Assembly: GCA_025917655.1 (NCBI GenBank)
Contig: CP084614.1
Span: forward strand, 62,001-126,000
Reading direction: 5' to 3'
Source: Chlorella sorokiniana
Lineage: Eukaryota; Chlorophyta; Trebouxiophyceae; Chlorellales; Chlorellaceae
DNA: 64,000 nucleotides
Below, one piece after another: positions 48,585 to 58,588 of this stretch. The notes below the pieces were generated by a model. It was not told where the DNA came from, ran no database searches, and was given only the letters and a program-made list of their open reading frames with translations. Each line of letters starts with the position of its first letter. Positions within the stretch are counted from its first letter, which is position 1. The position numbers were made by a program, and so were the translations under genes.

Positions 48585-49064
48585 CGGTGAACACCAGCGG
48601 CGCCGCATGGCAGCCTGCGCGGCGGCCGCCGCCCCGCGGCCCAAGCGGTGAAATGCACCGCAGCTTGCAGCAGCGAGCAGAAATGGGTGCAACGCAAGGC
48701 CATTGCTTTGGCTGCAACTCTCTCTCGCCATAACACCGACCCGTAGCGACCTTGTCCAGCATTGTTCTTCGATTCTTCCGGGATGCCATTTGCAACCGCT
48801 CCAGTCCTCGTGATGATGCCGTAGCTCACGGCCAACTGCTGCCTCGACAGCTGGACAGCTGGCGGCGGCGGCGTCACGCGCCCATGCTTTTGCAGCAAGC
48901 AGGCTTCGCGTCGGTGTGGTCAGCCGAGTGTAAATTTGACCTCAGAATTACCTCTGCTAAGTGTGGCAGGAGCCGTAGCAGCGGGGGAGACGGGCAAACA
49001 CTCGGTACTCAGCCACACCGCCCAGCTGCACTTGCAAACCCTTGCATTCTTTGTGCGCTTGGCA
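48585..49064. other. Convergent intergenic region
   Basis: About 480 bases between the stops of the hydrolase and dolichol kinase genes, presumably both 3' UTRs. No gene-like frame or repeat seen. Confidence 0.4.
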
Positions 49065-51709
49065 TCACAGCAGGCACAGCAGCGCAAAGTAGTGCAGCGG
49101 CACAAACACGTTGTCCAGCTGCGTGGTCACCGCTTCCAGCAAGCACGACAGCAGCGTGGCGGCCGCCAATCGCGCCCAGCCGGCGGCGCCCAGCGGCGGC
49201 GCCAGCGCGGCCCACCCCGCCAGCGTGGCGCACACCGCCGCCGCCGTCCCCTCCACCGTCTTGCTGCACCCGCGGCAGATGGGCAGGCAGCCCAGCTGGG
49301 AGCCGACCACGGAGGCCGCCGTGTCTCCCAGCCCTGCGGGGATCAGGGCGCCGCGAGCACAGACACGTGGCCGGTCTCTGTGAGAGTGTCAGGGCTACTG
49401 GCACCAGAGGCCCAGACCCCGCGTTTGGCGCCGCCAGCAGCGGCACAGAGAGGCTGCCTGGCCCTGCCAGCCCCCTGCCGTCATTCCGCAGCGCGGAGCC
49501 CTCACCGATGATGAGTATGCCCGCACTGGCCAGCACCCACGGCGGCTGGGCCCCCGCCGAGGCTGGGGCGGGGCCAGCGGCGGCGGCATCCATCACGCCA
49601 GACAGCCACACCGGCGCCGCCATGCCCAGCAGCAGAGTGAAGTGGGTGACGAGCAGCAGGCCTGCGATTATGGGGTGGGGTGGGAGGCAAGAGGGAAGCT
49701 GGATACGCACGCTCCGCAGCGGCGGCTCTGCCGGCGGCGGCCAAGCAAGCCGTCAGCTGCCGCTCATGTGCCGCCCGCCCTGCGGCCGCAGCATGCCGGC
49801 ATGCCTCGCATGCTGCTGCCCCACGCGACCAAGGCACCAACCAGCTGCCGCCACGCACCCGAGTCACGCCCGTCGGTGAAGCTCGTCATGAAGGCGTGCA
49901 TGCGCGGGCCTGCGGGCGGCACACACACAGGCTGTCGCTCAGCCAGGCAGGGTTTCTGCCGCACCGTGGCAACGACACCTGCTGCGCAGCCCACAGTACC
50001 TGCTGAACTGCAGCAGGATCGGCACGTTCAGCGCACTCATCAGCAACACACCACCCCCACACAAGCAGCACCCACCCAAGCCCCCACTCACTCACCTATG
50101 CCGGGCAGGCCGCTGATGCGCAGCGCCTCCGCCGCGAGCAGCGCGCAGAAGGCGGCGGCCAAGGCCACCCCCAGCAGCGCCGGCTCCAGCAGCAGGGCGG
50201 GCTGGAAGAGGGCCAGCGCCAGCAGATGGTAGCCCTTGCGCACTGCACGGGGCGGCACGCTGGAAGTCGGCAGGAAGCCAGGAAGGAAGACGCGTTTGTT
50301 TTGTCGCGGCACGCCCCACGGCGGGCCCTAGAGAGCAGGCTGGCAGGCGCCGGCGCACGATGCCGCTTGCAAACAGCAGGAGAGCCTGCAATCTGGCTCG
50401 GTGCAAGCCGCGCAGCAGCCTTGAAAAGGCGCAACAGGCGGTCTGCGTGCGGCAGCGCGAGCAACGGCGGCGCAGCCCCCGCCAAGCAGCCAGCAGGCCT
50501 CACCGATGATGGGTGGCAGCAGGCGGCGGGAGTTGACCCAGTGCTGAGCTGGCAGCGCCGTCGCCAGGCACCCGCCCCACCACGCGCACAGCAGCCGACG
50601 GCGGCGGGTGGACAGCGCAAGGCGGGCGGCCCAGGCAGCCGCAGGGCACAGCGCTGCGCCCGCCGCGGCAGCCACAAGGGCGGCGGCCACCACCCACATC
50701 CTCCGGCTGTTGCCGCCGCCGCCGCCGCTGCCGCTGCTGCGCGTCGCCGGCCGCTGAGCCCTGGCCTGGCAGCGCAGCAGCAGCGGAATCAGCGCGGCAG
50801 CTGCCAGCAGGCTGCCTGCGCTCAGCAGCACCACGAAGCGGGTGTGTGGCGACGGCGGCGTCGCAAAGGGCTCTGCCCACGGGCCGAGCAGCTGACGCAG
50901 CGCTGCACTGCCCAGCAGCGCCGCCGCCTGCGCCGCAACCATGGCTTCGCCAACAGTGAGGGTGCGCGGCAGCAGCGCCAGCAGGAGGGGCGTGCCGGTG
51001 GCTGCAGTCGCAGCGACAGCCAGCAGCGCCATTGCGGCCGGCACGGGGCTTCCCGCCGCCTTCATGACCCCCTTGACAGCGTACACCAAGACGTTGGCCG
51101 GGAGGCTGCACTGGCCGACCAAAGCCATGTTGGCAAAGCGCGGGGCTGCCGGGAGCCGCTGCCAGGCTGCTGCTGGCGCCGCAACGAGTGCTCTTGCCAG
51201 GCGTGCATCGCTGCCAGCACGAGCAGGGACAGCGCTGCGGCTGCAGTGGCCGACAGCGCCGTACGAACTGTTTCCGCGAGCTCCCCTTCATCCAAGAACT
51301 GCCCCCGCCGCTGCTGGCGGGCTCGCCGAACGACGAGCCCGGCAAAGAGAGACGGCAGCAGGAGGGCCCGGCCATAATGCCGCCGAGCCGGCGCGGCGCT
51401 CGCGGAACAGCCGGCCCCACGTGGCATATCCATTGCTCCCCAATTCCACCACGTGTGCTGACAGCGTGAGGCCAAGCATCGAGACGCACAGCCAACCTTG
51501 TGGGACTGCACGCGCCAGGCGGGCAGGGCGGCACGGGCTTGCATTTGGTGAGGCGCTGGGCGACAAACCCTCCGTCTGATGACTGGTTGAATTCCCTCAC
51601 CTTGTCCTTCTCCTCCCGGCGGGCTGTCGAGCACCAAAGCTGCCATCAGCGTGGCGCTGGTGATCGCGGCCACCGCCGCCTCTGTAGTTTCCCTCGACAG
51701 TGGCAACAT
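49065..51709 (-). CDS. DOLK: Dolichol kinase
   Basis: Six exons: 51709-51601, 51505-50504, 50259-50096, 49909-49859, 49661-49506, 49333-49065. The enzyme uses CTP to phosphorylate dolichol in the ER membrane, for N-glycosylation and GPI synthesis. The C-terminal half carries the family pattern: RKGYHLLALALFQPALLL, FMTSFTDGRDSG, GLGDTAASVVGSQLG and KTVEGT, then QLDNVFVPLHYFALL. The long second exon encodes many hydrophobic helices (for example LPANVLVYAVKGVMKAAG). The frame in exon 2 needs correction near 51380 and 51130. An ATG at 51709 opens MLPLSRETTEAAVAAITSAT; a further upstream in-frame start is possible. It is divergent from the phosphatase gene by 239 bases. Confidence 0.85.
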
Positions 51710-51948
51710 TGCTATGTCATTGATGGTACATACGGGGATTGTGCAATGATTCGAGCAGAGAGCCGCATTTTGGCGCCTTGTCAACCCGTCGCATGCACAG
51801 CAGCAGAAAGGAAAGAGGGCTCTGCGTGCCTGGTTTCGCGTCAAGCCGCTGTTCGAAAGCGCAGGGAAGGGTGTCAGCAGGGCCTGTCCTCCATGGAATA
51901 AACTTACCGAAACACCGGTGCTCTTGGTTATTTGCAACCCACCTTGCA
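51710..51948. promoter_or_regulatory. Short bidirectional promoter region, DOLK (-) and phosphatase (+)
   Basis: Only 239 bases separate the two divergent start codons, so the two genes very likely share regulatory DNA. No specific element identified. Confidence 0.45.
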
Positions 51949-54813
51949 ATGACAGAAGAAGATGCGACACCGTTGTTGGAATGTGGCCAGCAACCGCAAC
52001 TGCCGGTCAGCACGCCGCTCCTAGCAGACGAGGCCCTGCCGCAGCAGCCCCGGACAAGCCTGCGAGCGGAAGCGCCCAGCTTCTTGCAAGGTGGGGCTAG
52101 CGTCGCCCAGCCGCCCACAGCTGGGGCAGTAGCTGCCGTCCGCCGGCGCTTGGAGCGGCGCCAGAGCGTGCGCCTCAACCCGCTTGCGCCTTGACCCGCT
52201 TGCGCCTCTGCTGCAGGCTCCGCCTTCAAGGCAGCGCTGCTGGTTCTGGCGGTGCTGGCAGCTGCTGCGCTGGGAACAGGCTCGGTGGCGCGGCACTGCG
52301 GCAGCAGCGGCATTGCTCCTGGCAGTCGCTACCCTCAATTTCTGGTGGTGAGCAGCACGCGCAGCACGGAGCAGCGGTCCCCTTGCACCGCTGTCTGTGC
52401 CCGCGGCCCACGGCTTGCTCCAGCAATTGCAACGCGGCTCCAGTTGACTACTGCTCCTCGTCTCAGGTTGGCGACTGGGGCCGTGGCGGCGAATTCAACC
52501 AGAGCGCTGTGGCGGCGGCCATGGCGCGCACGGCCGCCGACATGCGGGCTGACTTTGTCATCAGCACAGGTGAACTGGAGGGAACTAAGGTCTCGCTGAG
52601 TCAGTGAACTGGAGACGGCGGCTGCTACCCCGTTGCTTGTTGGGCGGCTGCAAGCCCGTCGTTTGTCGGAAGGCGAATAGGAGCGTGGCAGCAGTGGGCG
52701 TCCAACCGCCATCGCCTCGCCGCCGCCGGGGTCGCTCGACCCGTGCATTGCGTCCCGCCCACGCCGCAGGCGACAACTTCTACCCCTCTGGCCTGCTGTC
52801 GCCGGCAGACCCAGCCTTTGAGGAGTCGTTCACAAAGATATACCACCAAGAGAGCCTGCAGGTGCGAGGGCGGGCTCCGCCGGAGGCCTCTGGATGGGCC
52901 CCCTAGACCCCTCCTCCAGCACCCAACTGCGTGGTGCAGCTGCGACTGGTGTGCCTCGTCGCCTCCCCCTGCGCGCGTGCAACCTTGCTGTGCCCAACCC
53001 CGCCGGCCCGTTCTCACTAGCCCTGCTGCGCCGCGCTCGCGTCGCAGGTGCCTTGGCATGCGGTGCTGGGCAACCATGATGCAGGGGAGGCAGAGGAGCC
53101 TCTGCGACCGCCTTGCGGCGCCTGGGACCCCGCCTGCTTCTACAGCCCGTTGCACCAGGTGCGGCTGGGCCCAGCGCTGGGAGGCTGGCGTGCCAGCGAA
53201 ATCTCATCAACTTGTTGCTGGGGGCAGCCGGGGTGGCGTCAGGCCGGTGCAGGCTGGGGTTTGAGGGCCGCAGCGTGGCGTCATCCCGGGTATGCCGGCC
53301 CAGCTGGCGTGGTATGGGGTTTTACCAGGCCCAAGCCCGCCAACTTGTGTTTCACCCTGCACGGCTACCCCCGCTGTTGGCTGCAGCTGGATGCTGCCCT
53401 GGCGCGGCGGGACCCGCGCTGGCACTGCGAGCGCTCGTACAGCCTCAGCCTGGCGGGCGGCGACGTCGAAATCTTCTTCCTGGACACCTCGCCGCTGATC
53501 GGGAGTACGCGGCGGCGCCGTGGCGCTCCAACCGCGGCGGCCTGTCTGAGCAGAGCCCCGAGGGGCAGCTTCGGGAGCTGGAGGCGCGGCTGGCGCGGTC
53601 GGCAGCCACCTGGAAGCTGGTGGTGGGCCACCACCCCATCAGGCGAGGCTGGGGGCGGGCTGGGGGCGTTGTTGCAGCAGCAGGCAGGCCCCTGGGGGCG
53701 GGACGGGAGGAGAAGGGCATGCAGTCATGGAGGGGAGCATCCCCTTGTTGGCAGAGCTCTGCTGTGTTGACCCTGCACCTGCTTGCACAGCAACATCCAT
53801 ACTCAGAAGAGATAAAGTGGGGCAGCTGATGCGGTCCTCGACCTGCTCTTCTCCTCTGCCGCAGGACCAACCACCGCGCCTGGCACGTGTACGAGGAGAT
53901 GGCGGTGGCGGTGGAGCCGCTGCTGACGCGGTACGGCGTGCAGGCGTACTTCTGCGGGCACGACCACAACCTGCAGGTGCGCGCTTCTCGTGTGCAGGTC
54001 CCTTTGTCCTGGCTCCTTCTCACGTGTGTGCAATCCACAGCGCCGCTGGCGCCGCGCCGGGCGCGCTTCCCCTCCTTCCGTGGTGCATGCGGCAACCTCA
54101 ACCACATGCCCACCTTCAGGGCCCCCCCCGCCCCTGCTGCACGCACGATTACAAACACTCACTCTCACCACCCCGCTCTGCGCAGCTGCTGCACAAGCCG
54201 GGCACCGGCTACCACCACGTCACCTCGGGGCGGGCTCGCTGGTACGCCCGGAGTTCTTCGGCCGCAAGCACTCGCTGTTCCAGCATGGCGGCAATGGTGA
54301 GCTGCAGCAGCTGTGGGGGACCGGGCGGGGGTGGCCATGGTAAAAGGCTGCCCTAAGAAGCAGCAGTAAAATGCAGTGCATCCTGCGCTGGGGGCAGCCA
54401 GATGGTGCGCCGCCAAGCAGAAGCGATTCACTTGTGGTGCATCCAGCCCCTCCACTTCTTGACACAACCCTGGCCTTGCGCTTGGCCGCAGGCTTTGTGG
54501 CTGTGCGCATGTCGCCCCAGGAAACGGTGCTCGAGTTCATGGGGTTGACTCTGAGCAGCGCTGGCGCGCTTCGCTCTGGCGGCATCGCCCAGGAGCGGCA
54601 GCGGCGGCATCAGTCACACGGCCCCCCAGGTCTGAACCCTGCTTGGCTGGTGGCGACGAACCCGAACGTTCGTCGCTGCCACCCCCTGCTCTGCCCATTG
54701 CCCCTGAAATCTGCTGCTCAATCTGCATCGTGCTATTGTGCCATTTCGCTGTGCCCATCGCGTACGCCGTTTGCTTCCACAATCAATCCCTTTGTAGGCA
54801 TGCACATTTTTGA
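51949..54813 (+). CDS. TRAP-like purple acid phosphatase, membrane-anchored
   Basis: Probable exons 51949-52347 (interrupted, see below), 52467-52569, 52770-52861, 53047-53158, 53387-53642, 53864-53976, 54186-54296, 54489-about 54813. The five metal-ligand blocks of the tartrate-resistant phosphatases are present in order: GDWGRGG, GDNFYPSG, GNHD, VGHHPIR and CGHDHNLQ. The N-terminus is hydrophilic (MTEEDATPLLECGQ) with a later hydrophobic helix (ALLVLAVLAAAALGTG), so type II anchoring is likely. An in-frame TGA at 52192 sits inside a 16-base tandem duplication; a small intron or a sequence error may remove it. The exon ending at 53642 has a GC donor. G runs near 53511 and 54227 are one base short. 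The 3' end is uncertain: as written the frame stays open to 55168, but with one more C near 54625 it ends at 54813 after a hydrophobic stretch. Confidence 0.8.
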
Positions 54814-55194
54814 AATTAGCTTCACTGTTCTCTGCCATTTTGCAGTCCCATTTTGTTTGTGGCTCACATGCTGCCCCCTATCGTCCCTCTGTACTGGCCT
54901 GCCTTTGTACTCCCGCTCTGTTCAGCACATGTTCTCTGATTGCGCTAGCGCAACCGTAAGGTTACACACAGCAGGAGCATGCATGGCACAGCTGCGATTC
55001 CCAAGTGTGTTCTGTGGTGCTGGTCTGCAGCAAGGGGCAGCGTGGCACCATAGGGAGCGCGCTCGAGCGTGGCGCCAGCCAGGCGCTGATGGGACGGGAC
55101 CCAACCCTCGCGAGCGCTCGTTGGGCAGGATTGGCGGATCGAGCTGTCCGTGTCAGGCGCTTCACTAATACACTTGTTCTACTCAGCACGGCAC
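54814..55194. other. Intergenic gap, tandem (+/+)
   Basis: About 380 bases, AT-richer, between the phosphatase end and the next start. If the phosphatase frame really continues to 55168, the gap would be much shorter. No other feature seen. Confidence 0.35.
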
Positions 55195-58091
55195 ATGGCA
55201 GCGGCCCTCAGAGTGGCAATATACCCGCGCCTCGCCTCTCGCCTGGCCGCCTCTGCCAGCAGACTTTCTGGACCACGGGAGTTGGCCCAGCATATCAACG
55301 ATCGCCGCAGGATGACGGCTGCCGCCGGCCCAGCAGCCCCCAGCCTGCTGCCGCCGCCGCTTTGGCCACCGCCAGCAGCGGGCAGCAGGCTGTGCAGGCC
55401 AGCCCAGATCTACAGCACAGCGAGGTGCTGCTAGCCACAAGTGAGGCCATATGCTTTTTCCTTAGTCTAATTCTTCATCAGTGGGTAGTGCACTGCGGTT
55501 TCCCAGCCTGGTGCTGTGCCCGTGCTGCGCCCAGCCGCTGCATGCTCTGCCCCCGCAGACTTTGGGAGCAAGGACAGCTGGGCCAGCTACCTGCGGCAGG
55601 CAGGGCTGCGGGTGCTGGTGCACCCAGAAGACACTGAGGGCGGCGACGCCGACCTGTCGCGCGTGGAATTCGCCATCTGCTGGGCGCCGCCGTCCGGCCT
55701 GCTGCAACGGGTGCGACGCAGCGCTGGCTCGCCACAGCTGTCCCGCAGTCCAGGCAGCGCGCTGCAATGCCCCACAATTTTCACCTGGATTCAACCGTGC
55801 TGCTGGGATTTGGATGCTTGGGCAGCCACAAAGCGTGGCTCCGATGCACACAGCACACGCACTCTGTCGCCGGGGCTGCCCACCCCTCCCACCCACCTCA
55901 CAGCTCTGCACATCTATCACCCAGGGTACAGTTACCCCCCAACTCCCACCCCCACCCCGCAGTGCCCCAACCTGAAGGCCATTCAGTCGATGGGTGCAGG
56001 GGTGGACTCCCTGATCGGCGACGCCACGCTGCCGCGCACCGTGCCGCTGCTGCGCGTGATTGACCCCCTCATGAGCGAGCGCATGGCCACCTGGGTGCTG
56101 TGGGGAGTGATCAACTGCCAGGTGGGCCACAGCAGGCACCCGCTTGGGCTGCTGAGGGGGTGTGCGCCAGCCGCTGCAGCTGGTGCCGCCGCGGCAAGGG
56201 GGCCGACGTTATGCGCTGTCGCCGGCTGCTGGCGCGCTGGGACAACAGAGCGGCTGCAGGCTCGCTCATTCTGTGCAGCCGCCATCCTGCGCGCTGCCTA
56301 CACACATTTCTGAAATGTTCAAGTGCGCACCTCTCCACCCACCCCGCAGCGCAAGTGTGACGATTACCTGGTGGCGCAGCGTGAGCGGCGGTGGGCCAAG
56401 GATGTGGAGAATTTCAGGTCAATAGACAACAGCGAGCTGCGAGTGGGGGTTATGGGCCTGGGTGAGGCTGTTCGCTTACCGCGTTTCCTTTCTTGCTTTG
56501 CATTCACTTGTAGTTCACGTCTGTTGCTGCAAGCTTGGTGTTCTGCTATTGTGGGGCCCTTGCCGCCAGCAAGGGTGCATTTTTCCCGCTGAGCTCAGCC
56601 CGCAGCACACCCCGACTTCTGAAGCTGCTGTCCCGGGCGTCGGCCGGCCTCTCCCTCCTTTGGCCGCTGCGATTGCCGCTGACCCCGCCCTCGGCATGCG
56701 CCCCTCTTTTCACTCTCTTTGCTGCGCCCCCAGCCTCTCTGCTCACACCCACCCTCTATCACTTGCCGCCGCCCCCGCGCGCGCCCCCGCCCCCGCCCCC
56801 TGCTGTAGGCGTGATGGGCGGCGCCGTAGCCGACGCGCTGCTGCGTCTGGGCTACCCCGTGTCAGCCTGGACGCGGCGGCCGCGCAGCGGCGGCGACGGC
56901 GCGTCTGGAGTCACTTACTTCTCGGGGGCAGACCAGCTGCGGGCGTTTGCCGAGGGCACGGATGTGCTGGTGTGCCTGCTGCCGCTTACGGACGAGACCA
57001 GGTGGGCTGCTTGCATGTGTGTATGCGTGTGTGTGTCTCTGCTCCTGTCTGAGTGCAATGGTGTGTTAAAAAACTTCTTGCGTGGAGCAAGCTGTTGTTT
57101 GCAGCACAGCAGCAGGCCATGCAGCGCAGCCGCCGCAGCCCGGCCGCCTGCCCGCCGCCGTCTCCGCTGCGCTATGGCGGATGGCGCACGCCAGCCTGCC
57201 CTTGCTGACACACCTCACGCTTCCCGCTCACACCGCTCTTATAACAACTTGACCATCCTTGCCAAGCTGTGCGCCCCCTCTCCCCACGCCCTGCCCATGC
57301 ATGCAGGGGCATCGTGGATGCTCGGCTGCTGGGCTGGCTGCCGCGGGGGCCAGCGTGATCAACGCAGCCCGCGGGGGCCACCTTGTGGAGGATGACTTGC
57401 TGGCGGCGCTGGACTCGGGGCATGTGAGTGGCAATGACTTCTGCTGCTGTCTGTTTCTGTGTTTGAAGGGGGGCCTGTTGGCCTTCAGCGGTGCCGGCGT
57501 GGTGAGCACCTTCACAATAGCATGGCATGCCAGGCCGCCTTCCCTGCCCACACGCGTACGCACACTCCACCGCCCCACCCACCTTTCCACAATGACTCCA
57601 CGCCTCTGCCGCGCGCAGCTGTCCGGGGCCGTCCTGGACGTGTTTGACCCCGAGCCGCTCCCCGCCGCCTCCCGCCTGTGGGCCCACCCCGCGTGCGCCT
57701 CTTCCCCCACGTCTCCTCCATGACCAACATCGAGACGGCGGTGGACCAGATGCTGCGCAACAGGCGCGTGTGTGTGTTGATGTGTGTTGGTGTGTGGGGG
57801 GTGGTGTGTGTGTGTGTGTGTGTGTGTGGAGGGAGGGGGGGTAGGTGTGCAAGCTGGTTGAATGTGGATGGGGCCTGGGGGGCCTGGGGGTGGGGAAAGG
57901 AGGGAAGGAGTGCGTGTGGCATGGGCACATGCAGCGGGGCAACGCTCAGGCGGCCAGGGCAGCGCAGCGGCAGGCAGGCACCCCGAACGCGAGCTCATGC
58001 TGCGCACCGCTGCTGCGCCCGCAGGGAGTGCGTGCTGAGGGGGCAGCCGCCGCCGCCCGAGCTGGTGGTGGACTGGCAGGCTGGCTACTGA
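55195..58091 (+). CDS. D-2-hydroxyacid dehydrogenase (glyoxylate/hydroxypyruvate reductase type)
   Basis: Eight exons: 55195-55440, 55559-55710, 55963-56121, 56350-56461, 56809-57001, 57307-57423, 57619-57763, 58025-58091. The N-terminus (MAAALRVAIYPRLASRLAAS) looks like an organelle transit peptide. The NAD(P)-binding loop is VMGLGVMGGAVADALLRLG. The catalytic set is visible as Arg in NAARGGHLVEDD, Glu in DVFDPEPLP and His in FPHVSS. The spacing and the SMGAGVDSLI motif resemble the GhrA group, which reduces glyoxylate or hydroxypyruvate, so a photorespiratory bypass role is plausible. The last intron has a GC donor (AACAG/GCGCGT) followed by a long (GT)n tract. Runs at 55337, 57345 and 57687 are each one base short. 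Confidence 0.88.
57808..57828 (+). repeat. (GT)n microsatellite
   Basis: GT-dinucleotide tract in the last intron of the D-2-hydroxyacid dehydrogenase gene, part of a GT-rich segment from 57765 to 57830 that begins at the donor. Confidence 0.85.
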
Positions 58092-58588
58092 GGCGCCAGC
58101 AGCCTGCCTGGCCAGCCTGCCAGCCCAGCCAGCACATGCGCACCGTGTGTGCAACCTTTCCAGCCTTGCTGAGCGTGGCTCCCAGAGGCGGTGGCCGCCT
58201 CCCGCCGCAGCTGCTCTACAGCCGCCAACTGGCAGGTGACTTTCACGTGCGCGCCGTGTGTGCGGACTTTCCAATCTTGCTGAGCTGAAGCCGCCCCTGC
58301 AGCTGGCCGGTTGACTTTCATCGCTTTTTGCACTGTTGAATCTACGCTCAAACAATAATTGCACGCGAACGCTGGCTGTTCTTGGAATCCATCTGGCGGC
58401 TTGGGTCTGTGCAGGAACATCAGTCATGAATGGCGTGTGGGGAGCTAGGGGTGTGCAGTACGGACAGCAGGCGAATCGGGGTGCTGGGCGGATGTGGGAG
58501 GCATAGGGGCCAAAACAGCGCTGCGCCTGCTGCACACGGGGTGAGCGTGAGCACTCTACTGCGCCCGTCAAGCAGCCAGCGCCGTCGC
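58092..58588. other. Convergent intergenic region
   Basis: About 500 bases between two facing stops. A segment near 58135-58170 (CGCACCGTGTGTGCAACCTTTCCAGCCTTGCTGAGC) recurs in similar form at 58250-58286, so the 3' UTR has an internal duplication of about 35 bases. No gene-like frame. Confidence 0.45.

Noticed and set aside
52192-52194. TGA as a selenocysteine codon
   Set aside because: It lies in a hydrophilic N-terminal region outside the active site and within a local duplication; no selenoprotein context was seen.
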